Positions 49,925 through 58,620 of a DNA stretch of 64,000 nt are shown in pieces. The stretch spans positions 558,001-622,000 of the forward strand of contig NZ_QXIO01000001.1 of assembly GCF_003545765.1 (NCBI RefSeq). Reading direction: 5' to 3'. The stretch comes from Colwellia sp. RSH04. Its GTDB lineage: Bacteria; Pseudomonadota; Gammaproteobacteria; Enterobacterales; Alteromonadaceae. Numbering within the stretch: the stretch's first letter is position 1; every line of letters begins with the position of its first letter. The translations under genes and the position numbers were made by a program. The notes under the pieces are model-generated. The model saw only the letters and a list, made by a program, of their open reading frames with translations, was not told the DNA's origin and did no database searches.

Positions 49925-51331
49925 TCACATCACATTATTATGGCATTGCACATAAAGGGTATTCACATTACTACCGCCATTCACATTTCCAAAGAAGTCA
50001 GAACTTGCAAAGATGCCTGAGCGGTGATGTACCGACCACCCCATATAACAGTCTTTTAATTTTGGTACTTTGAAAACATCACCAATGCTGACATCAATAC
50101 TCCAGTCTAAGTAATTAAGGAATTTAGACGCAGAACGATTTTTCTCTTCAACATGCTCTCTCTCAACAAAAGGCACTTTGGCCGCGTAAGAAACACCTTC
50201 AGCAAGACCTATTCGAGTTTTTACATAGTCTGACCAAGGAAATTTAGAAAAATAGGCTTTAAACCCTAGTACATATTCATTAAAATCATTTTGCAGTCCC
50301 TTTTCAAAGCGCCTAACGTAACCACCTGTTACATAAGCTTCAAGCGGTAACCACATAAAATTATCTGCTATTTTTTTACCTACAAAGATACTGGCTAAAC
50401 CGGTGCCTCTTTCTTCAGGTTTAAACATCTCTTGAAAACGTAATAACTTATTAAAGGTGGTTTCAGTGTGACGACCAGCAGCTACACGCCAATACCATTC
50501 TCCCATAGTTAAGTCTTTAGTTATGCTGCCATTAACATAGGGATTGTCTTTATAATCATTAAATTCATATCGGTAACTAGCAAAGCTACTGAACTCGCCA
50601 TTATCTATTACAATTGGGCTATTGATTTTAGTTGCATCTAATTCAGAATATTGTATGTTTAGAGCAACAAAATGGTGCTGAGCAATACGATAGCTCATAT
50701 CAATACCATAACGCATTTCAAATGAACTATTGGTTGTATATGCGGGTCTATTGGAAGTGGCTTCATCCGCATTAACACCAAAATAATAATTGCTTAGTTT
50801 TTGGTCTTCATAGGTTATACCTATCCAAGGTCTGATACGGTAGTTTCCGTTAGTAAAAAGTTTTCCCCAACGTAAATCAATATCCCAGCCGTTAGAAGCA
50901 CCACTAATATCATGACCATAATCCAAGGTGATATTTCCATAATTGGTTAGGCGTGTAAGAGCGAAACGACCATCCATACCATCATTTCGGTCCATACCAT
51001 CCAATTCAATACCATCTTCTTCATTAAAACCAGCAAAACGATATGAAGTATAAGCACCGATTAGCCAATCAGAGGATTGATAAAGGTGAAATCCAGCTCG
51101 AGTACCATCAATAAAAAATGTTTCACCGTTATAGATAATAAGGGGTAATAAATCGTCTACTTTATCTTTACCAACATAGGGAAATGTGCCATTTCTAAGG
51201 CCCATACCAATTGACCATAAACCAGAACCAGGCTCTAGATGAATTTGTGTTACATCCCTTGCAGCAAGAGCAGGAAACGTTTTTATCATTGTGAATACCA
51301 TAAAAACAATTAAAATTATACGAAAAATCAT
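49925..51331 (-). CDS. MipA/OmpV-like outer-membrane protein
   Basis: 468 residues. Signal peptide (1-23, ending ALAA). The N-terminal part has the MipA/OmpV-type arrangement GLWSIGMGLRNGTFPYVG..., LLPLIIYNGETFFIDGTRAGFHLYQ, then many barrel strands. It is nearly twice the length of E. coli MipA, so it is a long variant. The plus-strand gene at 51633 is a clear paralogue with the same order of blocks (GETFF, HLYQ.SDW, and a shared C-terminal SIHHRS-type segment). It heads the minus-strand operon, divergent from that paralogue across a 300-bp control region. Confidence 0.78.
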   Translation of the reverse strand: MIFRIILIVFMVFTMIKTFPALAARDVTQIHLEPGSGLWSIGMGLRNGTFPYVGKDKVDDLLPLIIYNGETFFIDGTRAGFHLYQSSDWLIGAYTSYRFAGFNEEDGIELDGMDRNDGMDGRFALTRLTNYGNITLDYGHDISGASNGWDIDLRWGKLFTNGNYRIRPWIGITYEDQKLSNYYFGVNADEATSNRPAYTTNSSFEMRYGIDMSYRIAQHHFVALNIQYSELDATKINSPIVIDNGEFSSFASYRYEFNDYKDNPYVNGSITKDLTMGEWYWRVAAGRHTETTFNKLLRFQEMFKPEERGTGLASIFVGKKIADNFMWLPLEAYVTGGYVRRFEKGLQNDFNEYVLGFKAYFSKFPWSDYVKTRIGLAEGVSYAAKVPFVEREHVEEKNRSASKFLNYLDWSIDVSIGDVFKVPKLKDCYMGWSVHHRSGIFASSDFFGNVNGGSNVNTLYVQCHNNVM

Positions 51332-51465
51332 TAGTTGCTCTTTAGTTATGGATTTATGTTTGATTTAAGTTATTCATTGTGACAGTCATATTTGTCTTCC
51401 GTGTCAAATCGTGAGTTTGAAGTAAGTTTTACTTCGATTGTAAATAATATAATACTGCCAGAATA

Positions 51466-51504
51466 ATAAATACGACAATACCGTCCAACAAATACATCAA
51501 AAAT
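51466..51504 (+). promoter_or_regulatory. Candidate operator, copy 1 of a 39-bp repeat
   Basis: ATAAATACGACAATACCGTC followed by CAACAAATACATCAAAAAT. The same sequence, 34 of 39 bases identical, occurs at 54032-54070. Both copies are intergenic and in the same orientation, about 130-170 bp upstream of plus-strand genes of the envelope cluster; this copy is in the control region shared by the two divergent MipA-like genes. It may be a binding site for the AraC-type regulator encoded at 54589. Confidence 0.55.
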
Positions 51505-51632
51505 CAATTTGTTGTTTTAAAACAATAAATTAAATATAATGCTTTTTTGAGTGATGTTGTAGTTTGAATATAATAATCAGTAAAATCAATGTGAACATTA
51601 AACCAATTTTGACAAGGGATGGAAGTCATCTA

Positions 51633-52949
51633 ATGCGCTTAAGTAATATTTTATTAGTTTTTACAATAATACTATTCTCAACAGAAACTTTTTGCTTTGA
51701 GGCGAATACTAAAAAGCAAGTGTTTTCAGAGCAAACGTGGGGAATCGGTGTGTTAATGCGTAATGCAGAGATCCCATTTAATACTATATCTGATAATGTA
51801 ACGAGTTTTGTTCCTATGATGTTTTATCAGGGAGAAACCTTTTTTATGCGTGGAATAGAAGGTGGTGCTCACTTATATCAACAAAGTGATTGGCGAGTTA
51901 ATGCTATAGCAAGAATGCGATTTTTTGATATTCCTGCTGAATTTCAGAACCAAGTACAAGGTGACACTATAGACTTGGGTGTTCAGTGGCGTAAAACAAC
52001 AGGACAAAATAGTTTTTGGGATGTTGAGTTATTTACTGATCTTGAAGGTAACCCTTATGGTAATGTGAGCAGAAGTTGGTATTTTCAGTATAATAACTGG
52101 GAGTTTATGCCTAAACTAAGTGCTCGATATAAAAGCGCGAGTTTTAATAGTCGTTATTTTGCATTAGAAGAAATATCTGATCAAAGTATAGGTGCAGGTA
52201 TTGAGTTTAATGCAAATATTGAAGCGCGTTATCATGTAGCAAGCAATTTATATTTATTAGGCTCTATCGGTGCTACAGCATTAGATAATAATGCGTATCA
52301 TGCAGATGCGATTGAACAACGTTGGCAAAGTGAAGCTTATCTCGGATTTGCTTTCTTCAATGATATATCAAAAGAAAAAAAAACAACCCTCGACAATCAT
52401 GGTTATTTACGATTCGCTCATGGTTGGGCTACACCATCTAATATTGGCGATATTCTTTCTGGTGACACTGTAAAAGATGAGTATAATAATCAGCTAACAT
52501 CGATATTTTATGGTTTGCCATTAACCGATGAATTATTTTCAATTCCCCTTAATATGTATTTAACAACAGGTTTTGTTTGGCATTGGAATTCAGAAGTTCA
52601 AAGCTCAGAGCAAGAATATGTACTTGCAATAAAGGCATATTACACTATTCCTTGGCCTGTACGTTGGCGTATAGGTTTGGCAGAAGGCTTATCTTATGTA
52701 TCGGATGTAACTTATATCGAAAGAGTTGAAATGGAAGAAAAAGGTTACCGTCCTAGTGAATTGATGAATTTTATTGATTTTTCTTTAGATATTAATTTAG
52801 GTGATATATTTAATGTTAGTGCTTTAAAAGAAACTTGGCTTGGGTACAGCATCCATCATCGTTCATCAATTTTTGAGTCAGCTTCTCAGTTTGGACGTAT
52901 AAAGGGTGGTAGTAATTATAATTCGGTGTATTTACAGTTTGATTTTTAA
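51633..52949 (+). CDS. MipA/OmpV-like outer-membrane protein, paralogue
   Basis: About 438 residues from the ATG at 51633, which has GGAAG upstream and starts a signal peptide (MRLSNILLVFTIILFSTETFCF); the frame extends 23 codons further but without signal character. Blocks shared with the divergent paralogue: WGIGVLMRNAEIPF, FVPMMFYQGETFFMRGIEGGAHLYQQSDW, and a C-terminal YSIHHRSSIFESASQFGRIKGGSNYN. Ends in LQFDF, a barrel-type C-terminus. Ninety bp upstream of an LpxR-family gene. Confidence 0.78.
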   Translation: MRLSNILLVFTIILFSTETFCFEANTKKQVFSEQTWGIGVLMRNAEIPFNTISDNVTSFVPMMFYQGETFFMRGIEGGAHLYQQSDWRVNAIARMRFFDIPAEFQNQVQGDTIDLGVQWRKTTGQNSFWDVELFTDLEGNPYGNVSRSWYFQYNNWEFMPKLSARYKSASFNSRYFALEEISDQSIGAGIEFNANIEARYHVASNLYLLGSIGATALDNNAYHADAIEQRWQSEAYLGFAFFNDISKEKKTTLDNHGYLRFAHGWATPSNIGDILSGDTVKDEYNNQLTSIFYGLPLTDELFSIPLNMYLTTGFVWHWNSEVQSSEQEYVLAIKAYYTIPWPVRWRIGLAEGLSYVSDVTYIERVEMEEKGYRPSELMNFIDFSLDINLGDIFNVSALKETWLGYSIHHRSSIFESASQFGRIKGGSNYNSVYLQFDF

Positions 52950-53041
52950 TGTGATATTCACATCAACAAAATTAAATTTTAAGTAGGCGCTAATTGAGCG
53001 TTCTGAAATAAAACAAATCAAGGTTAATATCAGGAATATCT

Positions 53042-54013
53042 ATGAACCTACTTTTATGCTTTATTTGTAGCTGGTTCTTGGTAGCGACCGTCAACGCTTC
53101 ACAGATGTATTTTCAGTTAGAAAATGATGTAACTTTTGGTGAGGATGGTAACTACAGTAATGGAATGATTTTAGGCTGGGAAAATACGGCTATTTCTAGT
53201 GAAATAAAAACGAATAACGCTATAGTTAACTGGCAACAATCACTGCTTTTTTCCCAAAAAAACACATTGAAAACATGGGGGTTAAAAGTGTGTCAACGTA
53301 TGTGGACGCCAAATGAAATTAAGCTTGAAGAAGCTCAGCCTCATGATCGCCCTTATGCAGGTTTTTTAGCCTTTGAGCAACATGCCGCTTTATATAGTAC
53401 TGAAATTGCCCAAAAAAATTGGTTAGCTCTTGGTATTATTGGTCCCGCTTCTGGTACTGAGCAACTTCAAGGATCTATACATAAGTTATTAGGGGCAAGC
53501 ACACCTTTGGGGTGGCAATATCAAGTTGAAAATATAATGACCCTTCAGTTAGGTTATGAAGTTGATTATCTTTTGTTTAGAGATTTAGCTCCTTTTAATA
53601 GTCAATGGGAAATTAGTACTTTTAATCATAATACGTTAGGTAATTTTCGTAGTGACATTAATGTTGGAATGACTTTCCGCTGGGGAGCTAATCTTGAGCA
53701 GTCATTTGGCCGTTTAAGTAACCATTTTGGTCATGTTGGCGATCTAGTCTCTGTGGCAGAACAGTACTCATTACTCTTTTTTTCACGACTTCAAGCAGGT
53801 TATCGTTTTAATGATTTAACCTTTGATGGCAAGCTTCCCTATAGCTCTAAAGTAGAGTTCAATCCTTTTCGTGTAAGTGCTGAAATAGGGAGTTCATATT
53901 ATTTCGCTGGAGGTTCTGTTACTTGGAGCTTTAATTTTTATAATAAAGAATACCATACAGACAACAAAAATTGGCATGGTTATGGTTTATTGCAATTTAC
54001 ATGGAAGATATAG
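53042..54013 (+). CDS. Lipid A deacylase LpxR family protein
   Basis: 323 residues. Signal peptide (1-19). Family landmarks of the LpxR/DUF2219 outer-membrane deacylase: FQLENDVTFGEDGNYSNGMILGW (the Asn-Asp of the active site) and AQPHDRPYAGFLAFEQHAALY. The strands end in LLQFTWKI. LpxR removes the 3'-acyloxyacyl chain from lipid A, remodelling the outer-membrane surface. It sits between a MipA-like barrel and a DUF4156 lipoprotein in a plus-strand envelope group. Assignment is by motif; activity is not proven. Confidence 0.85.
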   Translation: MNLLLCFICSWFLVATVNASQMYFQLENDVTFGEDGNYSNGMILGWENTAISSEIKTNNAIVNWQQSLLFSQKNTLKTWGLKVCQRMWTPNEIKLEEAQPHDRPYAGFLAFEQHAALYSTEIAQKNWLALGIIGPASGTEQLQGSIHKLLGASTPLGWQYQVENIMTLQLGYEVDYLLFRDLAPFNSQWEISTFNHNTLGNFRSDINVGMTFRWGANLEQSFGRLSNHFGHVGDLVSVAEQYSLLFFSRLQAGYRFNDLTFDGKLPYSSKVEFNPFRVSAEIGSSYYFAGGSVTWSFNFYNKEYHTDNKNWHGYGLLQFTWKI

Positions 54014-54031
54014 AAAAAGCTGAATTTTATG

Positions 54032-54070
54032 ATAAATATGACAATACCGTTCAAGAAATATATCAAATAA
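54032..54070 (+). promoter_or_regulatory. Candidate operator, copy 2 of a 39-bp repeat
   Basis: ATAAATATGACAATACCGTT followed by CAAGAAATATATCAAATAA, nearly identical to 51466-51504, with four of the five differences being C to T or G changes. It lies just after the LpxR stop codon, about 125 bp before the DUF4156 lipoprotein gene, in DNA with no gene. Confidence 0.55.
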
Positions 54071-54194
54071 TACTTTATTGATTACTAATGGTAAAATATC
54101 ATTAAAAGAGTTGTTTGCGCTATTTTTATTGGATATATTTCTTAAAAGCACTCACGATCTACTTATTTATACAAACGAATATTGAAGGGAAAAT

Positions 54195-54524
54195 ATGATA
54201 AAAACTTTATCCTTATTTTTAGTCTTGCTTCTATCTTCTTGTAGCTTACTAGAAATAAAGAAAATAAAACCTGGTGATGAAATTGTTAGGTTATATTCAG
54301 ATGAAGAAAAGGTAAGAGACTGTATTTTTATTAATGAAGTAATCGGTACTCAAGGTCATTGGTATGATTTTTTATTTATTTCTAATAAAAGCTTAACTCA
54401 AGGCGCCATCAATGACTTAAAGTCTCAAGCAAGAGACCTTGGTGCAAATAGCGTTCACATTCATACAAATATGGCTTTTCAAACATCAGTCACCCTTTTA
54501 GGTCAAGCTTATAAATGCTCATAG
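54195..54524 (+). CDS. DUF4156 family lipoprotein
   Basis: 109 residues. Lipoprotein signal MIKTLSLFLVLLLSSCSLL (lipid Cys 16). The rest matches the small DUF4156 envelope lipoproteins: DCIFINEVIGTQGHWYDFLF, INDLKSQARDLGANSVHIHTNM, and a C-terminal AYKCS with a likely disulfide to the first Cys. GAAGGGAAAA ribosome-binding site. Function unknown. A candidate operator lies upstream, and the AraC-type regulator follows 64 bp downstream. Confidence 0.85.
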   Translation: MIKTLSLFLVLLLSSCSLLEIKKIKPGDEIVRLYSDEEKVRDCIFINEVIGTQGHWYDFLFISNKSLTQGAINDLKSQARDLGANSVHIHTNMAFQTSVTLLGQAYKCS

Positions 54525-54588
54525 CTTTTAAAGTAATAAACCTTTAATTGAGTTTTATTGTTTGGAAACCTAAGGATTATTCCTTCTG

Positions 54589-55626
54589 ATGGAAGAAAAT
54601 ATAGATAATTATCAACAACACTTGCAAAAAGGTTGGAAAAGTTATTTAGAAATATTTGTTGACAACCTGACTGAAAAAAAAATACCCAAAAAACAGCAGT
54701 TACTTATAGATAAATGTTTTGATGATATTGCGTCAAACCGGATGAATTCAGTTTCTTTTGAATTGATTATCCATCAATTGGTTGTTGACCTTAAAGAACA
54801 AATGATTGTTTGGCGAATGATTAAAAATCTAAGAATTAATCAGTTATTTACTCAGGGGCCGTTGTATCTCTATCTAATCTCTTTACCTGATGTTAAAAGT
54901 TGTCTTCTAGAAATAAGTCGGCTTATCGGCGTATTTTTAGAAGCGAGTTACTCTTTAAAAGTTTATCGATTAAGGAAAGATTTTGTTATTGAGCCGCAAG
55001 AACTTGTAGAGGAATGTGCAGTTTCTTTCTTAAAAAAAGATACAGCAATGTGTTTAACTTTATATATATTAAAAGAGCTTGTTGGCCCTGATTTTGATTT
55101 TGAGACGATTTATATACCTAATAATCGAAAGCCTTTTGACTGTAATGGCACTAAAGTATTAACCAACGCAAACATCGTATTTCACAACGGCCCTATGAAA
55201 GCATCTTTTTCTATTGAACAGGCTAATATGATGAATAAATCATTTGATTTGAGCTACAGCATTTCACTTAAACATCAAGTAAACGATTTATTGTTAAGGT
55301 TAGGTCAAACTTTATCGCTATCAGAAAGGGTTAAAAAATTCATATTAAGTGTAGAAAAACCGGCGATGCAAACAAATGAAACTGCAGCAGAAACTTTTGG
55401 TATGAGTCAAACTACGTTTAGACGAAAACTAAAAGAAGAGGGACAAAGCTTTAAAGAAATTCAAAATGAAATACTTGAAGGAATATCCATTAAGTTACTT
55501 TCAAGCACGACCATGAAAATATCGGACATTGCACACTATATTGGATATGCTGAACGTTCTTCATTTGAACGTGCATTTAGAAAAAGGTTAGGTTTAAGTC
55601 CTTCTAAATACAAAAAATCACATTAA
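54589..55626 (+). CDS. AraC-family transcriptional regulator
   Basis: 345 residues. The C-terminal 100 residues form the double helix-turn-helix of the AraC family: NETAAETFGMSQTTFRRKLKEEGQSFKEIQNEI and MKISDIAHYIGYAERSSFERAFRKRLGLSPSKYK. The N-terminal 240 residues have the length and character of the OruR-type ligand or effector domain, but I see no diagnostic ligand motif. It is the last gene of the plus-strand envelope group and converges on the island operon; the likely local regulator of the LpxR/MipA/DUF1254 cluster. Confidence 0.88.
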   Translation: MEENIDNYQQHLQKGWKSYLEIFVDNLTEKKIPKKQQLLIDKCFDDIASNRMNSVSFELIIHQLVVDLKEQMIVWRMIKNLRINQLFTQGPLYLYLISLPDVKSCLLEISRLIGVFLEASYSLKVYRLRKDFVIEPQELVEECAVSFLKKDTAMCLTLYILKELVGPDFDFETIYIPNNRKPFDCNGTKVLTNANIVFHNGPMKASFSIEQANMMNKSFDLSYSISLKHQVNDLLLRLGQTLSLSERVKKFILSVEKPAMQTNETAAETFGMSQTTFRRKLKEEGQSFKEIQNEILEGISIKLLSSTTMKISDIAHYIGYAERSSFERAFRKRLGLSPSKYKKSH

Positions 55627-55880
55627 CATGAGTCAAAAAGTAGTACTTTGAGATAGCATTAATATTTTTCACTCACTCTAAGATGCAATAAGTTATCCGA
55701 AAATTCTATGGCGCAATGTGCCCCATTGCGAGTTAGAAACAGAATATAAACGTTGGATTATTTTACATCAAAACTTTACAGGTATATTTACTTCTTAACG
55801 ATTTGTTTTATGTTTTATCTTTGTAACAAATAACGCGTAAACCAAATGGTCGTTTTGTTTACGTACTTTGGACTTGTGGC
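55627..55880. other. Intergenic junction between envelope cluster and island
   Basis: There is no gene between the convergent AraC gene and the unassigned operon. Two features stand out. At 55769-55788, CAAAACTTTACAGGTATATT matches 63733-63752 beside ssb at 17 of 20 bases in the same orientation. At 55837-55862, GTAAAC...GTTTAC is a hairpin with similar inner bases. Either could mark the end of the recombinase-bearing island. Confidence 0.45.
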
Positions 55881-56942
55881 TTAATGTTCATAAGTCGCAG
55901 TAACGCTTCTTATGCGTTGAGAAATTTTTGGGTTAGAAAAAATAAAACCTATCGCCAAGTTTACCAATGATTTTAAAGGAATACTGTAATGACCGATTTT
56001 CCCTTGGTCTGGATGCAAGTCAAAACACTTTAAGTATTCGCGAACCTTTGTTTCTACGTCATACGCAAAATTATCACATGCTCTGGTCTCTAAGCAAATA
56101 ACTATGCCGATATCTTTTGGACCGAAACGGTTCGAGTTATCAGCAGATCCAATTTTTGATCTTTCCTTTGATAACTTCATATAAAAATATGGCGATGTTC
56201 TTTTCACAGCTGGGATAGATTTGGCATAATCAATATCTACATTAGTCATCGATGAGTCTATCCAAGGCTTGGGCTTACTACTAACTTTCTTCATTGTTGA
56301 AAATTTGCGAATCTCTTCATTTATATAATCGTGCAACTTGTGTCTTGGTAGACATGACAGTTCGGGCTTTTCAATTAGAGTTGTTAAAAAGTTAAATATT
56401 CTTTTTAATTGCACAGGCTTTGAATGAGATATAGGGAATGCTAACGCCAACTGTCGCTCAATTAAAAAATTTACTAGATCAAGACTAGGCCAATAACGCT
56501 TATCTCCAACCGACACCCCTTTACTATGCCAAATTTCATAACATTCACGCACCATTTGATCAATAGCACCATTTCTTATCAGCATTTGAAAGCAAGAAAT
56601 TGCGCCATACTTTTCGGGTTCCAGAACCCATTTTCCATTTACTTGGGATAAACAACAGCCAGAAGAGATGACTTCAACAATATTTAAATACTCAGCAATA
56701 TCTCTAATAAGATCGCAGCCATTTCTTTTATAAACACTTAAATTACTGGGAGTTATTTGAACACGGGTAATAGAGAATATTAGCTTACATACAATAATTG
56801 ATGATATGGAATTTAACTGAATCCCCTCTTTTTTTGAGTGTTTTAAGATATTACCTAAGTACTTAACTACTCCTTGATAATCACACGGCTGGAGACCTAA
56901 CGTAACAGCAATAATTTCAAGCTTCGATGGGACTGTTTTCAT
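55881..56942 (-). CDS. Unassigned protein C of the three-gene island cassette
   Basis: 353 residues, soluble, no signal peptide. I do not recognise a family. It is largely helical in its first 220 residues (KLEIIAVTLGLQPCDYQGVVKYLGNI; YWPSLDLVNFLIERQLALAF), has a polar linker with two SK/PKP stretches (about 215-240), and a mixed C-terminal domain containing GPKDIGIVICLETRACDNFAYDVETKV. Its ATG overlaps the stop of gene B by four bases (ATGA). This is the last gene of a tightly coupled operon downstream of the recombinase module, so it is probably a subunit acting with genes A and B; a defence or cargo function is conjecture. Confidence 0.8.
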   Translation of the reverse strand: MKTVPSKLEIIAVTLGLQPCDYQGVVKYLGNILKHSKKEGIQLNSISSIIVCKLIFSITRVQITPSNLSVYKRNGCDLIRDIAEYLNIVEVISSGCCLSQVNGKWVLEPEKYGAISCFQMLIRNGAIDQMVRECYEIWHSKGVSVGDKRYWPSLDLVNFLIERQLALAFPISHSKPVQLKRIFNFLTTLIEKPELSCLPRHKLHDYINEEIRKFSTMKKVSSKPKPWIDSSMTNVDIDYAKSIPAVKRTSPYFYMKLSKERSKIGSADNSNRFGPKDIGIVICLETRACDNFAYDVETKVREYLKCFDLHPDQGKIGHYSIPLKSLVNLAIGFIFSNPKISQRIRSVTATYEH

Positions 56943-57445
56943 TGCACTGTCCTACCTGTTATAGCCATAGAGAGGTCGATGTTACCTAGTATAAACTCAT
57001 ACACCTCAGGACATATATGCTCAGGTACAGCAATTCTATCGACAATTTCATGGGCAATTAGCATTATTTCTTTGAATTCTCGCGAAGATTGAAAATCTGC
57101 GACCATCTCTCTAGCTATTTTGTCGAAATGCAAATTTATAGCTACTTCTATAGCTTCCAGCATATATATTTGGGAGAGCTCAAAGGAACTTATTGGCCAT
57201 TTTTTTGAATGATAAGGAAACAAAGACGAAGCAAACCTCATCATACTGATTGGGCATGATAAATTAGCGAAAAAACAAAGAATTTGTTGAGATTGCAGCG
57301 ATGGTTTAGTTAGCATTATTCCACTGAATTGCGATGCGTCTAACATACATCGCGTACCATCCGACGCTTCCATTTTCTCTTGAAAAGTTGACTCGCACTC
57401 ATTATGTAACTGCTCATTTAGCGATGATAAGTCGAGATAAATCAT
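56939..57445 (-). CDS. Unassigned protein B of the three-gene island cassette
   Basis: 168 residues, soluble, mostly helical, with several Met and Cys residues (CFFANLSCPISMMRFASSLFPYHSKKW). No recognised family. The sequence MLEAIEVAINLHFDKIAREMVADFQSSREFKEIMLIAHEIVDRIAVPEHICPEVYEFILG looks like a compact helical bundle. The start ATG overlaps the stop of gene A by one base (TAATG) and its own stop overlaps gene C by four, so A, B and C are translated as a unit in fixed order. This suggests a complex. Confidence 0.78.
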   Translation of the reverse strand: MIYLDLSSLNEQLHNECESTFQEKMEASDGTRCMLDASQFSGIMLTKPSLQSQQILCFFANLSCPISMMRFASSLFPYHSKKWPISSFELSQIYMLEAIEVAINLHFDKIAREMVADFQSSREFKEIMLIAHEIVDRIAVPEHICPEVYEFILGNIDLSMAITGRTVQ

Positions 57446-57978
57446 TATAAATCACCATTGAAACGCGCTTTTATTTTAATGGGTGAATTAATTCTAATAG
57501 AGCCGCTGATTCTAAGACACAATACCGACTGTCGAAGAAGTATAATTGAAGAAAAAACTAGGCACTCATCATTATCCACTTTGAGTTCGGCTTCACCTGT
57601 TTTAGGGTTTGTTATTTTTACGTACTTACTAAGATCGAGCCGTCCTAGTATTTCATCATTAAAACAATCGATAAGTACTAGCTCTATCTGATAGTTTTGA
57701 CCTACCGAAATAAAAGCCTCGATTATTTCGATTAAACATTCGCGCGGACCGTGCAGCAACGGTGTATCAGACGAAAACTGTTTGAGTTGCGTGGTAAGCT
57801 TTGAAAAATGAAAATAACTATCTTTTTCCGCAAGCTCGACAATGTCTGAATGATCGAGCCCAGCAGTATAAATTTTATTGAAATAAGACAAATAGAATCT
57901 TTGAAATACTTCGAAGATATTAACATATGTATTTTCAGACGATTCTATCGCATCAATATATAAAAAACGATTTGCCAT
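57445..57978 (-). CDS. Unassigned protein A of the three-gene island cassette
   Basis: 177 residues from the ATG at 57978 (MANRFLYIDAIESSENTYVNIFEVF); the open frame goes 22 codons further but with hydrophobic, unlikely sequence. No known family. The first half is helical; the second half alternates short strands (YQIELVLIDCFNDEILGRLDL, TGEAELKVDNDECLVFSSIILL, SIRINSPIKIKARF), suggesting a small beta domain. First gene of the cassette, separated by about 230 bp from the GmtX-like gene, so it may have its own promoter. Role unknown. Confidence 0.75.
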   Translation of the reverse strand: MANRFLYIDAIESSENTYVNIFEVFQRFYLSYFNKIYTAGLDHSDIVELAEKDSYFHFSKLTTQLKQFSSDTPLLHGPRECLIEIIEAFISVGQNYQIELVLIDCFNDEILGRLDLSKYVKITNPKTGEAELKVDNDECLVFSSIILLRQSVLCLRISGSIRINSPIKIKARFNGDL

Positions 57979-58207
57979 AATTTTCAGTCTCGAATGAGTA
58001 CCATAAGTTAACAAATAGCTTATATTTAAAAATATGCAAGTCATTGATATAACAAAAATTATTATTAGACATTTTTGAATTGAAAGAGTTTTAAAAGCTT
58101 TATTATGTTATTACATATAATGTGACTTTTTATATAGACACTATTCAGAGAGAGGCAAAGAAACTTCTAACACTCATAGTAGCAATATCTGGACGTTGGG
58201 AGAGATA

Positions 58208-58606
58208 TCAACTTCTGGAAATTGGTTCAGATAACTGCTCAATAGTAATTTCATGCTTATTAGCATTGTATAACCAAACTTGAAACTGCTCCAACAAAGC
58301 TTGGTTCTCACTTTTTAATCTAGCAATTTCACGTTCTTTTTTTTCTAACCTATCCGCAGCAATTTTCAAGCTCGGTGGTACACTTTTCTTCTTATTGGAT
58401 AGATTTCCAGACAACAATTTTTTAACTTCATCAAAAGCCTTTTTTATCCTGACTTGCTTTTGTAGCGTTTGGCGGGTTGTGCTATATCTATACTCACTAG
58501 CGACAGCATCAACAAGTCTATCCCAGCTTAATTTAGATTCCGTTGGCCAAGAGTCTAAAATCTCAACAATATTATTAATATCATTATCAGTTAAATGTCG
58601 AGCCAT
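58208..58606 (-). CDS. gmtX: GmtX-like small coiled-coil protein of recombinase module
   Basis: 132 residues. The N-terminal half is a helix-turn-helix-like region (LTDNDINNIVEILDSWPTE..., TTRQTLQKQVRIKKAFDEVKKLL); the C-terminal half is a coiled coil (LEKKEREIARLKSENQALLEQFQ). It is the fourth gene of a recombinase operon, 14 bp after the large integrase. By position, size and N-terminal pattern I match it to GmtX of Gamma-Mobile-Trio islands, and by analogy to TnpC of Tn554, an accessory DNA-binding protein. The name is from memory of published descriptions, not a search. Confidence 0.68.
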   Translation of the reverse strand: MARHLTDNDINNIVEILDSWPTESKLSWDRLVDAVASEYRYSTTRQTLQKQVRIKKAFDEVKKLLSGNLSNKKKSVPPSLKIAADRLEKKEREIARLKSENQALLEQFQVWLYNANKHEITIEQLSEPISRS

Positions 58607-58620
58607 TAGTATTTCACCTT

